Below are positions 1 to 9,827 of a DNA stretch of 64,000 bases, piece by piece. The translations under genes were made by a program, and so were the position numbers. The DNA comes from Pseudomonas maumuensis (GTDB lineage: Bacteria; Pseudomonadota; Gammaproteobacteria; Pseudomonadales; Pseudomonadaceae), in NCBI RefSeq assembly GCF_019139675.1, contig NZ_CP077077.1:5022001-5086000 (forward strand), in the 5' to 3' direction. Every line of letters starts with the position of its first letter. The first letter of the stretch is position 1. The notes under the pieces were generated by a model. That model was not told the origin of the DNA. It was given only the letters and a program-made list of their open reading frames with translations, and did no database searches.

Positions 1-282
1 CAGCGCCAGACCATCGGCGTCGGCGCTGGCCAGATGAGCCGCGTCAACTCCGCGCGCATTGCCGCGATCAAGGCCGAACATGCCGGCCTGCAGGTGCAGG
101 GCGCGGTAATGGCTTCGGATGCGTTCTTCCCGTTCCGTGATGGCATCGACAACGCGGCTAAAGTGGGTATCAGCGCCGTGATCCAGCCAGGTGGTTCGAT
201 GCGTGATGCCGAGGTGATTGCCGCTGCCGACGAAGCCGGTATCGCCATGGTGTTCACCGGCATGCGCCACTTCCGCCACTAA
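1..282 (+). CDS. purH: PurH C-terminal end (partial), AICAR transformylase / IMP cyclohydrolase
   Basis: The reading frame is open from base 1 and ends in TAA at 280-282, so only the last 93 codons are present. The translation carries the conserved end of bifunctional Pur[13 protein letters not shown], then [21 protein letters not shown] and a closing TGMRHFRH. These motifs belong to the AICAR formyltransferase domain, which performs the last formyl transfer before IMP cyclisation in de novo purine synthesis. purD follows 133 bases downstream on the same strand, the usual pseudomonad order. The gene starts outside the window. Confidence 0.96.
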
Positions 283-309
283 TCAGATACCAGGCCGATC
301 CCAGGCTCC

Positions 310-379
310 GTAGAAGCGGATTCATCCGCGATTGCGATGCTGGATTCACCGCCGCAATCGCGGATGAATCCGCTCCTAC
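310..379. repeat. Inverted REP-like repeat between purH and purD
   Basis: Two 26-base arms (310-335 and 354-379) are nearly perfect reverse complements built on the core GCGGATTCATCCGCGATTGC, with an 18-base loop. The sequence is typical of pseudomonad REP pairs. It may act as a stabiliser or weak terminator between purH and purD. There is no T-tract. Confidence 0.8.
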
Positions 380-415
380 AAGGGCCGGGGATCGCCGCTA
401 CACAGAGGTTTTGAC

Positions 416-1708
416 ATGAAAGTTTTGATCATCGGCAGCGGCGGTCGCGAACACGCCCTGGCCTGGAAAGTCGCCCAGGACCCACGGGTCGAGAAAATCT
501 TCGTGGCGCCGGGTAACGCCGGTACCGCCAGCGAAGCCAAGTGCGAGAACGTCGCCATCGATGTCACCGCCCTGGAGCAACTGGCCGACTTCGCCGAGAA
601 GAACGTCGACCTGACCATCGTCGGCCCGGAAGCGCCGCTGGTGATCGGTGTCGTGGACCTGTTCCGCAGCCGTGGCCTTGACTGCTTCGGCCCGACCAAG
701 GGCGCGGCCCAGCTCGAAGGCTCCAAGGCGTTCACCAAGGACTTCCTGGCCCGTCACAAGATCCCGACCGCCGACTACCAGAACTTCACCGAGATCGAGC
801 CAGCCCTGGCCTACCTGCGTGAGAAAGGCGCGCCGATCGTGATCAAGGCCGACGGCCTGGCCGCCGGTAAAGGCGTGATCGTCGCCATGACCCTGCAGGA
901 AGCCGAAGACGCCGTGCGCGACATGCTCGCCGGCAATGCCTTCGGCGAAGCCGGTTCGCGCGTGGTGATCGAGGAGTTCCTCGACGGCGAGGAAGCCAGC
1001 TTCATCGTCATGGTCGACGGCCACAACGTGCTGCCCATGGCCACCAGCCAGGACCACAAGCGCGTCGGCGACCAGGACACCGGCCCGAACACTGGCGGCA
1101 TGGGCGCTTACTCCCCTGCTCCGGTGGTCACCGCCGACGTGCATCAGCGCGTGATGGACCAGGTGATCTGGCCGACCGTGCGCGGCATGGCCGAGGAAGG
1201 CAACGTCTACACCGGCTTCCTGTATGCCGGCCTGATGATCGACAAGGCGGGCAACCCCAAGGTCATCGAGTTCAACTGCCGCTTCGGCGACCCGGAAACC
1301 CAGCCGGTCATGCTGCGCCTGGAGTCGAGCCTGGTGCTGCTGATCGAAGCCGCCTTCGCCAAAGCCCTGGACAAGGTCGAAGCGCAGTGGGATCCGCGCC
1401 CGAGCCTGGGCGTGGTGCTGGCCGCCGGTGGCTACCCGGGCGACTACGCCAAGGGCGCCGCGATCAGCGGCCTGGACGCCGCCGCCAAGCTGCAAGGCAA
1501 GGTGTTCCACGCCGGCACCGCACTGAAGGACGGCCAGGTGGTCACCGCCGGTGGCCGCGTACTGTGCGCCACCGCCATGGGCGACACCGTCGAGGCTGCC
1601 CAGCAGCAGGCCTACCGTCTGGCCGAGCAGGTCAAATGGGACGCCAGCTTCTACCGTAGCGACATCGGCTATCGGGCCATTGCCCGCGAGCGCGGTGAAC
1701 ACCAGTAG
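416..1708 (+). CDS. purD: Phosphoribosylamine-glycine ligase (GAR synthetase)
   Basis: The protein has 430 residues, the normal PurD length. It joins 5-phosphoribosylamine to glycine using ATP, the second step of purine synthesis, in the cytoplasm. Visible motifs are the N-terminal nucleotide-fold GSGGREHAL, the ATP-grasp stretch IKADGLAAGKGV near residue 140, GPNTGGMGAYSPAP near 225 and the metal/ATP site EFNCRFGDPETQ near 285. The start ATG at 416 follows an AGAGG Shine-Dalgarno sequence. It lies downstream of purH and upstream of the retS sensor kinase. Confidence 0.97.
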   Translation: MKVLIIGSGGREHALAWKVAQDPRVEKIFVAPGNAGTASEAKCENVAIDVTALEQLADFAEKNVDLTIVGPEAPLVIGVVDLFRSRGLDCFGPTKGAAQLEGSKAFTKDFLARHKIPTADYQNFTEIEPALAYLREKGAPIVIKADGLAAGKGVIVAMTLQEAEDAVRDMLAGNAFGEAGSRVVIEEFLDGEEASFIVMVDGHNVLPMATSQDHKRVGDQDTGPNTGGMGAYSPAPVVTADVHQRVMDQVIWPTVRGMAEEGNVYTGFLYAGLMIDKAGNPKVIEFNCRFGDPETQPVMLRLESSLVLLIEAAFAKALDKVEAQWDPRPSLGVVLAAGGYPGDYAKGAAISGLDAAAKLQGKVFHAGTALKDGQVVTAGGRVLCATAMGDTVEAAQQQAYRLAEQVKWDASFYRSDIGYRAIARERGEHQ

Positions 1709-1763
1709 TAAGAAAGTACCGAACGGTCGCAGCGCTCCGGGCGCGCGGCCTTCGGCTCGTCGT

Positions 1764-1784
1764 CAAGGCCCCGTCGGGGCCTTG
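1764..1784. terminator. Strong GC hairpin after purD
   Basis: CAAGGCCCCG and CGGGGCCTTG form a 10-bp perfect stem around a tiny loop, 56 bases after the purD stop. It lacks a U-run, so it is at best a partial or factor-dependent terminator separating purD from retS. Confidence 0.5.
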
Positions 1785-1847
1785 CCTTCGCCTTGGCGCG
1801 CCGCGCATAGTGATTATCCGGCACATTAGCTAAGAAGGGATTTCGTC

Positions 1848-4622
1848 GTGCGTCGGCTTCGGATTGCCATAGCCCTGATCGTCAGCCTGCTGACCCTGCT
1901 CTGCCTGCTCCCGGCGCATGCCGAACAGGTCGGAGGCTGGTCGGCGCTGCTCGATGAACAGGCCAACCTGCAGCTGTCCGACGTGCGCTCCGAGCGTTAC
2001 CGCAACCAGTTCAGCCCTTTGGCCCTCGAAGAGCTGGATGCCGCCCTCCCCGACCAGGCCCTGTGGTTGCACTACCGCCTGGATCCGAGCGACCAGGAAC
2101 AACTGGTACGCATTTTCGCCCCCGACCTGTCACGCCTGGACCTCTACGCCCTGGAAGGCGGCAAGTTGCTGCGCCAGTTGCACCATGGCCGGCAGGGCGA
2201 CGGCCTCAGTCCCACCCTGCGCGGCAGGGACCACGTGCTGCCACTGCCGCACAGCAGCCAACCGCTGGATATCTATCTGCGGCTGGTTTCCGAACACCAA
2301 CTGCGCCCGGCCATCACTGTCGAGACCACCGCCCACGCCGCCGCCGACCAGCGCCAGTCGCTGCTGTTCGGCCTGTTGTTCGGTGGCCTGGTGATGCTGA
2401 TCCTGCACAACCTGATCCGCTTCGGTTACACACGCTCGAGCACCACGCTGGTACTGGCGCTGTACCACGGCCTGATGCTGCTCAGCGCGCTGATCCTGCT
2501 CAATCTCAGTGGCCCCTGGTGGCACCTGTGGCACAGCGCGCAGACCCCGGCGGCCTACCTGACGCTGGTACTGGCAGGCCTGGCCGGGTTGTACTTCACC
2601 CTGCACTTCTTCTCCCCCTGCAGTTCGGCGCGGCTCAACCGCCTGCTGCACATGGAGATGCTGGTGGCCGCCGTCAGCGGCCTGGTGCTGCTGTTCGTCG
2701 ACACCCTGCCGCTGAACCTGATGACCTATGCCCTGCTCGCCCTGGGCAGCGTGAGCATGCTGCTGGTCAGCGGCTATCACTGGTACAAGGGCTACGGCCC
2801 GGCACGGCTGTTCAGCGTGGCGATGCTGGTGTTCAACCTCGGCGGCCTGGTGCTGCTGCCGGCCCTGCTGGGCCTCACCCGCACCCCCACGCCCTGGTTG
2901 CTGTGCATCCTCATGGCGCTGACCGTGGTCAGCGGCTTGTTGCTCAACCTCGCGGTCAGCGAGCGCCTGCGCCGGATCAGCGAGGAGCGCTTCCGCGCCA
3001 GCCGCGCCCTGGCCGCCAGCGACGCCGAGATCAACGCCAAGGCCGAGTTCCTGGCCAAGATCAGCCACGAGATCCGCACCCCCATGAACGGCGTGCTGGG
3101 CATGACCGAACTGCTGCTCGGCACGCCGCTGTCGGTCAAGCAGCGCGACTATGTGCAGACCATCCACAGCGCCGGCAACGAACTGCTCACCCTGATCAAC
3201 GAAATCCTCGACATCTCCAAGCTCGAGTCGCGGCAGATCGAGCTGGACGACGTGCAGTTCGACCTCAATGCCCTGATCGAGGACTGCCTGAACATCTTCC
3301 GGGCCAAGGCCGAGCAGCAGAACATCGAGCTGATCAGCTTCACCCAGCCACAAGTGCCGCGGGTGGTCAGCGGCGACCCGACGCGCCTGCGCCAGGCGTT
3401 GTCGAGCCTGCTCGACAACGCCCTGAAGAACACCAGCCAAGGCGAGATCCTGCTGGTGGTGGCCCTCGACCAGCGTGGCGACAGCCCGCGCCTGCGCATC
3501 GCCGTGCAGGACAGCGGCGAGCCCATGCCGCCTGCCGAGCGCGACGCCTTGCTGCAGGCCGAGCTGCACAGCCGCCACTTCCTCTCCAGCAACAAGCTCG
3601 GTGGCCACCTCGGCCTGGTGATCGCCAAGCAACTGATCGGCCTGATGCAAGGCGAGTTCGGCATCAAGACCAGCACCAGCATGGGCAACACCCTGTGGCT
3701 GACCCTGCCGCTCGACCCGCTGCGCCTGGAGCAGCCGCCCACCGACCTCGACGGCCCGCTGCGCGACGCCCGGGTACTGGTGGTGGACGACAACGATACC
3801 TGCCGCAAGGTGCTGGTGCAGCAATGCAGCGCCTGGGGCATGAACGTCAGCGCGGTGCCGTCGGGTAAGGAAGCGCTGGCGCTGCTACGCACCAAGGCGC
3901 ATCTGCGCGACTATTTCGACGCGGTGCTGCTCGACCAGAACATGCCTGGCATGACCGGCATGCAACTGGCGGCCAAGATCAAGGAAGACCCGAGCCTGAA
4001 CCACGACATCCTGGTGGTCATGCTCACCGGCATCAGCAACGCGCCGAGCAAGATCATCGCCCGCAACGCCGGGGTCAAGCGCATCCTCGCCAAGCCGGTG
4101 GCGGGCTATACGCTCAAGACCACCCTGGCCGAGGAGTTGGCGCTGCGTGGCCGCGAGCAGGCCGCGCCGCCGCTTCCGACCGGTACCCCGCCCCCGCTGG
4201 ACCTGCCCGGCGACTTCCGCATCCTGGTGGCCGAGGACAACAGCATCTCGACCAAGGTCATCCGCGGCATGCTCGGCAAGCTCAACCTCGAGCCGGACAC
4301 CGCCAGCAATGGTGAAGAGGCCCTGCAGGCGATGAAGACCAAGCACTACGACCTGGTGCTGATGGACTGCGAAATGCCGATACTCGACGGTTTCTCCGCC
4401 ACCCAGCAGCTACGCGCCTGGGAGACCGCCAACCAGCGTCCGCGCACCCCGGTGGTGGCATTGACCGCACATATCCTCAACGAACACAAGGAACGCGCGC
4501 GCCTGGCCGGCATGGACGGGCACATGGCCAAGCCGGTGGAGCTGTCGCAGTTGCGCGAGCTGGTGCAGTTCTGGGCGGGGCAACGGCAGGCGGTGTCCGA
4601 CGACACCACGCAGATCCTGTAG
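1848..4622 (+). CDS. retS: RetS-type hybrid sensor histidine kinase with two receiver domains
   Basis: The protein has 924 residues and starts with GTG at 1848 (AAGGGA upstream). Order of parts: signal/TM segment (about 5-25), periplasmic 7TMR-DISM extracellular domain (about 30-165), seven-TM DISM domain (about 170-375), HisKA with H-box KISHEIRTPMNG (His407), HATPase, and two receivers whose phospho-acceptor aspartates fall at 696 (LLDQNMPG) and 840 (LMDCEMPI). From memory, P. aeruginosa RetS has the same layout with His/Asp residues offset by about 17-18, and it also sits next to purD. In that species RetS blocks GacS and so lowers RsmY/Z, biofilm and type VI secretion while favouring acute virulence. 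That role here is inferred from orthology and synteny. Confidence 0.93.
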   Translation: MRRLRIAIALIVSLLTLLCLLPAHAEQVGGWSALLDEQANLQLSDVRSERYRNQFSPLALEELDAALPDQALWLHYRLDPSDQEQLVRIFAPDLSRLDLYALEGGKLLRQLHHGRQGDGLSPTLRGRDHVLPLPHSSQPLDIYLRLVSEHQLRPAITVETTAHAAADQRQSLLFGLLFGGLVMLILHNLIRFGYTRSSTTLVLALYHGLMLLSALILLNLSGPWWHLWHSAQTPAAYLTLVLAGLAGLYFTLHFFSPCSSARLNRLLHMEMLVAAVSGLVLLFVDTLPLNLMTYALLALGSVSMLLVSGYHWYKGYGPARLFSVAMLVFNLGGLVLLPALLGLTRTPTPWLLCILMALTVVSGLLLNLAVSERLRRISEERFRASRALAASDAEINAKAEFLAKISHEIRTPMNGVLGMTELLLGTPLSVKQRDYVQTIHSAGNELLTLINEILDISKLESRQIELDDVQFDLNALIEDCLNIFRAKAEQQNIELISFTQPQVPRVVSGDPTRLRQALSSLLDNALKNTSQGEILLVVALDQRGDSPRLRIAVQDSGEPMPPAERDALLQAELHSRHFLSSNKLGGHLGLVIAKQLIGLMQGEFGIKTSTSMGNTLWLTLPLDPLRLEQPPTDLDGPLRDARVLVVDDNDTCRKVLVQQCSAWGMNVSAVPSGKEALALLRTKAHLRDYFDAVLLDQNMPGMTGMQLAAKIKEDPSLNHDILVVMLTGISNAPSKIIARNAGVKRILAKPVAGYTLKTTLAEELALRGREQAAPPLPTGTPPPLDLPGDFRILVAEDNSISTKVIRGMLGKLNLEPDTASNGEEALQAMKTKHYDLVLMDCEMPILDGFSATQQLRAWETANQRPRTPVVALTAHILNEHKERARLAGMDGHMAKPVELSQLRELVQFWAGQRQAVSDDTTQIL

Positions 4623-4701
4623 GAGCCGCTTCAGCCGCGAGGCAGCCACCTCAGAATCTGGCACCCGCTTCGCGGGTGATCGCGGCTGAAGCCGCTCCTA
4701 C
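4619..4701. repeat. Inverted REP-like repeat after retS
   Basis: Arms 4619-4640 and 4680-4701 are perfect or near-perfect inverted copies with core GCCGCTTCAGCCGCGA and CTCCTAC ends. This is a second REP family, different from the GCCGGCAAGCCGGC type found elsewhere in the window. The left arm overlaps the retS stop codon. Confidence 0.82.
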
Positions 4702-4751
4702 GGGTTCCGTGCTATACAGGTGCCACCCATTCCCGCCGCGGACCCAGCGCC

Positions 4752-5348
4752 ATGCTCCATGAGTTGTTCAGCGTCTACCTGAAGATGCTCGTGCTCTACA
4801 GCCCGTTCTTCGTGCTCTCATGTTTCATCGGCCTGACCCGCGGCCACTCCAGCAAGGAGCGCAAGCAACTGGCCTGGCGCGTGGCCATCGCCACGCTGGT
4901 CGCCAGCGTGCTGCTCTACCTGTTCGGGCGGGTGATCTTCGGCGTGTTCGGCATCACCGCCGACGCCTTCCGCATCGGCGCAGGCTCGGTGCTGTTCATC
5001 TCCGCGCTGGGCATGGCCCAGGGCAAGTCGGCGGTGCAGACCGATAACGTGCAGCAGGACGTGACCATCGTGCCGCTGACCATTCCGCTCACCGTCGGCC
5101 CCGGCACCATCGGTGCGTTGCTGGTGATGGGCGTAGGCCAACCGCACTGGGACGACAAGCTGCTGGCCATCGTCAGCATCGCCCTGGCCAGCTTCACCGT
5201 GGGCCTGGTGCTGTACCTCTCGCACCGTATCGAGCGGATCCTCGGCGACCAGGGCCTGCAGATCGTAAGCCGCCTGATGGGGCTGTTCGTCTGCGCCCTG
5301 GCGGCGCAGATCATCTTCACCGGGATCAAGGGCTACCTGCTGCCCTGA
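4752..5348 (+). CDS. MarC-family inner-membrane protein
   Basis: This 198-residue, strongly hydrophobic protein has about six membrane segments and matches the MarC/UPF0056 family (YhcE/YchE type). Recognisable family stretches are PLTIPLTVGPGTIGALLV and the closing MGLFVCALAAQIIFTGIKGYL. MarC proteins were once linked to antibiotic resistance, but that link was not upheld and their substrate is unknown. The gene stands alone between retS and the convergent cobJ, ending 13 bases before the cobJ stop. Confidence 0.85.
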   Translation: MLHELFSVYLKMLVLYSPFFVLSCFIGLTRGHSSKERKQLAWRVAIATLVASVLLYLFGRVIFGVFGITADAFRIGAGSVLFISALGMAQGKSAVQTDNVQQDVTIVPLTIPLTVGPGTIGALLVMGVGQPHWDDKLLAIVSIALASFTVGLVLYLSHRIERILGDQGLQIVSRLMGLFVCALAAQIIFTGIKGYLLP

Positions 5349-5360
5349 CCCCGGCTGCGC

Positions 5361-7061
5361 TCAGGGCTTGGCGGGGTACCAGCGCGGCGTGTACACCCAC
5401 TGGCCGCCATCGGCACGGGGGAAGGTGCAGGTGGTCGAGGAGCCGACCAGCACCATGGTGCGCATGTCGACCATCTCCGGCAGCAGCTCGCCCAAGGTCA
5501 CCACCCGCAGGGTCTGCCCCGGCCTGCCGATATCACGGCCCAGCACCACGGGAGTGCCTGCGTCGCGATGGCGGCGTACCACCTCCAGTGCCATACCCAG
5601 CTGATGCGGCCGGGCCTTGGAGATCGGGTTGTAGAACGCCAGCACCAGATCCGCCTGGGCCGCCAGGTCGAGGCGCTTCTCGATGATCGACCAGGGCTTG
5701 AGGTTGTCCGACAGCGACATCACGCAGAAATCGTGGCCCAGCGGCGCCCCCGCCTGAGCGGCGGTAGCCAGCGAGGCCGAGACGCCGGGCAGGATCTCCA
5801 GCTCGACGCGCTGCCAGGCCGGGTCACTGGATTCGTGGAGCGCTTCGAGCACCGCGGCGGCCATGGCAAACACGCCCGGATCGCCCGACGACACCACCAC
5901 CACCGAACGCCCTTGCGCCGCCAGCTCGAAGGCATGGCGGGCGCGCTGCATCTCTTCGCGGTTGTCGGTGCAATGCAGCACCTGATCGTCGCGGAAGGGG
6001 CCGGCCATGCGCACGTAGGTTTCGTAACCCAGCACATCCTGCGCCCGCGCCAGCTCCGCCTTGACCGCCGGCACCATCAGCTCGGCGGCACCAGGGCCCA
6101 GGCCGATCACGGCCAGGCGACCACGGCGCCGGCCAATGCGGTCGATGTCGACAGGTGCCGGGCAAACGGCATGGGCGAGCCCCACGGACGAACCAACACG
6201 CGCTTGCGGCACTGCATCAGCCAGCATCCGCTCCAGGCTTTCGGCAGCCGGGGCGAAGCGCAGGGCAACATTCAGTGCCTGAGCAGCCTCATGCAGGGCC
6301 GGTTCGGCCATCTCGGTTTCGCTCGCCAACAGGCAGGCCAGCGCGGGCTCGGCGATGTTCGCCCGCAGCAGTTCCTCGCTGACCTGTTGCACCAGGTCAG
6401 CGCCACCGGCCGTGACCGCCACCACCACGCAACGCGCATGGATCAGCAGTTCGTCCCGGCTGGCCGGACGCAGTGCGCTGCCCACGTGGATAGTGCGCTG
6501 CGCCTCGTCACTGGCGGGCAACTGCGCGTATTCGAGCCACGGCGCGTCGCCTTCGACACGCACCGTCTCGCCCGCCAGCAGGTCGGAGACGAAGCGCTTG
6601 CCCTGCTCCAGGTCCGCCAGTGCGTAACCCTCGGGCGGGTTGAGCAGGCAGGTGCCGAAGCGTAGTTCGCCACTGGTGGTGATCGCCGCGCTCACACCCA
6701 GCGCCTCGCCGATCTCTCGGGCCATGACGTTGACCCCACCCAGGCCACCGAGCAGCGGCACCACGGCGCTGCCGTCCTCGGCCACCACCAGTACCGGTGG
6801 CTCGACACCTTTTTCGCTCAACAGCGGCGCCAGGGTGCGAATGACGATACCCGCCGCGCACAGGGCGATGATCGGCGTGTCCTGCTGGTACAGCGCACGC
6901 AGGGTGTCGCCAAATACTGCGTAGTATCGGTCGACCCCTTCCACGCGCCCTTCCAGGCCATGGATCAGCGCCTGTGGATAACAGGCCTGGATACGCCGCG
7001 CAGTGGCCAGGCTGCCCGGGCCGAGAATGACGATTGCCGGAGCCTTGTTCATCCCTGCCAT
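5361..7061 (-). CDS. cobJ: CbiG-CobJ fusion: cobalamin-pathway hydrolase domain plus precorrin-3B C17-methyltransferase
   Basis: This protein of up to 566 residues has two parts. Residues about 1-310 resemble CbiG/CobE ([39 protein letters not shown], then a CbiG-C region). Residues about 318-566 are an SAM-dependent tetrapyrrole methylase ([53 protein letters not shown]) assigned to CobJ, which contracts the ring while methylating C17. Two starts are possible: ATG 7061 inside the cobI end, or ATG 7052, which overlaps the cobI stop as ATGA. It is the last gene of the cobGHIJ minus-strand operon. Confidence 0.92.
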   Translation of the reverse strand: MAGMNKAPAIVILGPGSLATARRIQACYPQALIHGLEGRVEGVDRYYAVFGDTLRALYQQDTPIIALCAAGIVIRTLAPLLSEKGVEPPVLVVAEDGSAVVPLLGGLGGVNVMAREIGEALGVSAAITTSGELRFGTCLLNPPEGYALADLEQGKRFVSDLLAGETVRVEGDAPWLEYAQLPASDEAQRTIHVGSALRPASRDELLIHARCVVVAVTAGGADLVQQVSEELLRANIAEPALACLLASETEMAEPALHEAAQALNVALRFAPAAESLERMLADAVPQARVGSSVGLAHAVCPAPVDIDRIGRRRGRLAVIGLGPGAAELMVPAVKAELARAQDVLGYETYVRMAGPFRDDQVLHCTDNREEMQRARHAFELAAQGRSVVVVSSGDPGVFAMAAAVLEALHESSDPAWQRVELEILPGVSASLATAAQAGAPLGHDFCVMSLSDNLKPWSIIEKRLDLAAQADLVLAFYNPISKARPHQLGMALEVVRRHRDAGTPVVLGRDIGRPGQTLRVVTLGELLPEMVDMRTMVLVGSSTTCTFPRADGGQWVYTPRWYPAKP

Positions 7062-7783
7062 TTCTCACCCGGCACGATGATCAGCGAGAAGTATGGCGAG
7101 GACTGCGGATCGACCTCATCCAGCGCGACGATCTTCTGGTTGGCCATGGTCGCCCGCTCCACGTACAGCGCACGGCTATCCATGCCCAGCTCGGCGAGTA
7201 CCTGGCGCACCTTGGGGAAGTTGCGTCCCAGTTTCATGATCACTGCGGCGTCGGCATCGGCCAGACGGCGCTTGAGCTCCTCATGGGGCAACACACCGGA
7301 TAGCACGGTGAGGGTCTGGTTGCGATACACCAGCGGCGCTCCGAGCACCGAGGCGCCGCCGAGCATCGAGCACACGCCCGGGATCACCTGGGCCTCATAG
7401 CGCGAGGCCAGGCGGTCGTGCAAATACATGTAGGAGCCGTAGAAGAACGGGTCGCCCTCGCAGATTACCGCCACGTCACGGCCGGCATCCAAGTGTTCGG
7501 CCACTTGTACACTGGCTTCGTCGTAGAAGTCGCTGATCACCTGTTCATAGGAAAGCGGCGCCGGCAGAGCCTCGGTGGTCACCGGGTACACCAGCGGCAA
7601 CAGGGTCTGTTCGGCTTGCAGGTGCGCTTCGATGATGCCGAAGGCATTGCCGCGCTTGCCCTTGGCGACGAAGTACGCCACCACCGGCGCCTCGCGCAGC
7701 AGGCGCAAGGCTTTGACCGTGATCAGCTCGGGATCGCCCGGGCCCACGCCCAGGCCCAGCAGTCGTCCGCGTGCCTGCATCAT
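7049..7783 (-). CDS. cobI: Precorrin-2 C20-methyltransferase
   Basis: The 243-244-residue SAM-dependent tetrapyrrole methylase opens with [22 protein letters not shown], the family signature, and later shows [11 protein letters not shown] and [11 protein letters not shown]. It adds a methyl group to C20 of precorrin-2. The frame stays open upstream, but homology starts at the tandem ATGATG (7783/7780), preceded by a GGAGG sequence at 7792-7788. Spacing favours the second ATG. The start overlaps the cobH stop as ATGA, showing tight translational coupling. Confidence 0.94.
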   Translation of the reverse strand: MMQARGRLLGLGVGPGDPELITVKALRLLREAPVVAYFVAKGKRGNAFGIIEAHLQAEQTLLPLVYPVTTEALPAPLSYEQVISDFYDEASVQVAEHLDAGRDVAVICEGDPFFYGSYMYLHDRLASRYEAQVIPGVCSMLGGASVLGAPLVYRNQTLTVLSGVLPHEELKRRLADADAAVIMKLGRNFPKVRQVLAELGMDSRALYVERATMANQKIVALDEVDPQSSPYFSLIIVPGEKWQG

Positions 7784-8406
7784 TCCACCTCCGTGGCCAG
7801 GGCGTTGACTGCCGCGGCGGCCATCGCGCTGCCGCCCAGGCGCCCCTGCATGATCACGAATGGCACACCGCGGCTGTCGGCGGCGAGCATCGCCTTGGAT
7901 TCGGCGGCGCCGACGAAGCCGACCGGGAAGCCGAGGATCAACGCCGGCTTCGGCGCGCCGGCATCGAGCATTTCCAGCAGGTAGAACAGCGCGGTCGGCG
8001 CGTTGCCGATCACCACCACGCTGCCTTCCAGGTGCGGGCGCCACAGCTCCAGGGCCACGGCGGAGCGGGTGTTGCCTTCGGCCTTGGCCAGGTCCGGCAC
8101 GCTCGGGTCGCGCAGGGTGCAGATCACCGGGTTGTTGGCCGGCAGACGGGCACGGGTGATGCCTTCGGCGACCATGTGCGCATCGCAGAGGATCGACGCG
8201 CCCTTGGCCAGGGCTTCACGCCCGGCGCTGCCGGCGCCTTCGGAGAACTGCAGGCCATCGATGGCCTCGACCATGCCGCAGGCATGGATCACGCGCACGG
8301 CGAGCTTTTCGAGATCGGCGGGGATCCGCTCGAGCCGGGCTTCCTCGCGGATGATGCGGAAGGAATTGCGATAGATCTCCTGACCATCGCGGATGTAATC
8401 AATCAT
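7780..8406 (-). CDS. cobH: Precorrin-8X methylmutase
   Basis: The 208-residue protein beginning [16 protein letters not shown] fits CobH/CbiC, which moves the methyl group from C11 to C12 to give hydrogenobyrinate. The catalytic-region histidine is seen in [11 protein letters not shown] near residue 43. Later family stretches are [25 protein letters not shown] and [13 protein letters not shown]. The ATG at 8406 overlaps the end of cobG by 8 bases. A longer open frame upstream (to 8613) is out-of-frame cobG sequence and was not used. Confidence 0.95.
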   Translation of the reverse strand: MIDYIRDGQEIYRNSFRIIREEARLERIPADLEKLAVRVIHACGMVEAIDGLQFSEGAGSAGREALAKGASILCDAHMVAEGITRARLPANNPVICTLRDPSVPDLAKAEGNTRSAVALELWRPHLEGSVVVIGNAPTALFYLLEMLDAGAPKPALILGFPVGFVGAAESKAMLAADSRGVPFVIMQGRLGGSAMAAAAVNALATEVE

Positions 8407-9718
8407 CAAGGTGCTCCGTCGGCAGGTCGAGCATGGCGCCTGCTTCTTCTGGGGTGAGGTCGGCGCCGCGCAGCCTGCCGAAGCCCGGCTGGCGCGCATC
8501 GCGCAAGTAAAGGTCATAGCGGCCCGGTGCGCGGGCCAGCAGGGTGGCCGGGGCCGTGTGGGCCATGGCACAGGAACGTGGGCAGGCGGACAGATGCACG
8601 CTGCCCGGAGCACCGTGGTGCAGCAAGGCGGCCAGGGTCATGGCATCGGCCTTGGTGTCGGCCTGGCCCTTGGCGCAGCCGCTGGCGCCGGTGCAGGCGA
8701 CCACCCGCGCCAGCGGGTGCTCGTTGTGACAGAGCAGGCCCAGGGCTGCAAGGTGTTCGCGGGCCGGCTCCAAATGGGCCGGGTTCAGGTTGGTCAGTAC
8801 CAGGCTCTGCCAAGGCGTCAGGCGCAAGCTGCCATCGCCCCATTGGCGGGCGACATGGGCGGCGCCGCGCAGCATGGCTGGGGTCAGGCGACCAAGGGGT
8901 GGCGCGACGCCCAGGGCCACGCCCTGGCGCTGGGGCAGCACGCCAAGCCAGGCACTTGTCGTTGCCGGGCGCTGCAGCGATGAGGTGTCGATTTGCAGGG
9001 GCAGCCCTTCAAGGAAGTGCTCCACCGGGCACACCTGCAGCAATTGACGCATGCGCGACTGCTCGGGCGTCGCCAGGTCGAGGAAGCGCTCCAGCACTGC
9101 ACGCACCAACGCCAGCCCTTGCTCCAGCGGTACCGCACCCAACGCCAGGCCATTCGACAGGCTGCTGGCAAGTCCGAACCGCAACCAAATGCGTCCTTCG
9201 CGTTGCATCGCGGACAGCCACAGATCATGGGCGTGCTCGAGCATCGCCAGCGCTTCGCCGCCATCGAGTTGCACGGCGAACTTGGCCGACAGCTTGTGGA
9301 ACCTGGGTGTGCTTTCCAGCATATCGAGGATCTGCCCGGCCAGTGGCCGGGTGTCGAAAAGCATGGCCGGGTCGAGCCCGGCCAGTGGGCTGAGCATGAG
9401 GTTGCGCACATCATCGCCCGCCGCGTCACGCGGGCCGAGGCCAGCGGCCAGCAGATGCTCGACCAGGCCCCGGTGATTATCACCGATGCCTCGAATCTGC
9501 AGATTGGCTCTGTTGGTCGCTTCGATCACCCCGCCGGCGAAGCGCTCGGCGGCGTCGGCCACCGCATCGGCCTGGTCGGCCAGCAGCAGGCCACCTGGCA
9601 GCTTGATCCGACAGATGCCACCGTCACGCGCGGCAACGATGCGCCACAACCCCGGACAGGCCGAGGGACGGGGCGAAACTTCGGGGGGCAGGGGCGGCGT
9701 CAAGGGGGCATCCGGCAA
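8399..9718 (-). CDS. cobG: Precorrin-3B synthase, oxygen-dependent
   Basis: The 439-residue protein belongs to the sulfite/nitrite-reductase-like family. It has two repeats of the NIR/SIR ferredoxin-like half-domain and a metal centre signature: VACTGASGCAKG followed by LSACPRSCAMAH, the four cysteines expected to bind a 4Fe-4S cluster. CobG uses oxygen to hydroxylate C20 and form the lactone of precorrin-3B, the marker of the aerobic cobalamin route. It leads the minus-strand operon and faces cobL across 109 bases. Confidence 0.92.
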   Translation of the reverse strand: MPDAPLTPPLPPEVSPRPSACPGLWRIVAARDGGICRIKLPGGLLLADQADAVADAAERFAGGVIEATNRANLQIRGIGDNHRGLVEHLLAAGLGPRDAAGDDVRNLMLSPLAGLDPAMLFDTRPLAGQILDMLESTPRFHKLSAKFAVQLDGGEALAMLEHAHDLWLSAMQREGRIWLRFGLASSLSNGLALGAVPLEQGLALVRAVLERFLDLATPEQSRMRQLLQVCPVEHFLEGLPLQIDTSSLQRPATTSAWLGVLPQRQGVALGVAPPLGRLTPAMLRGAAHVARQWGDGSLRLTPWQSLVLTNLNPAHLEPAREHLAALGLLCHNEHPLARVVACTGASGCAKGQADTKADAMTLAALLHHGAPGSVHLSACPRSCAMAHTAPATLLARAPGRYDLYLRDARQPGFGRLRGADLTPEEAGAMLDLPTEHLDD

Positions 9719-9827
9719 TCGTGAAAGTGCGCTTCAGTGTAGAAGGCGCGGTATTATGCCTGCTTTGTCCGGCGGCATGAAAAACCGGTGGTCGAACGCT
9801 TAGACGAATGAACGGTACGAGGAACAG
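9719..9827. promoter_or_regulatory. Divergent cobG / cobL promoter region
   Basis: This 109-base gap must hold both divergent promoters. A TATTAT hexamer in GGTATTATGCC near 9752 is a possible minus-10 for cobL. A GAGG Shine-Dalgarno sequence sits just before the cobL ATG. It is too short for a full cobalamin riboswitch and no B12-box sequence was seen. Confidence 0.4.

Noticed and set aside
398..1702. Long open frame (434 codons) antisense to purD
   Set aside because: It is a G+C-driven shadow of purD, with a low-complexity His/Ala/Gly-rich translation and no family resemblance.
2063..3868. 601-codon and 564-codon frames overlapping retS on both strands
   Set aside because: Pro/Arg- and Gln/His-rich translations typical of off-frame reading of a G+C-rich gene. 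RetS domains fully explain the region.
9719..9827. Cobalamin riboswitch upstream of cobG or cobL
   Set aside because: The gap is only 109 bases for both directions and no B12-box-like sequence was seen.
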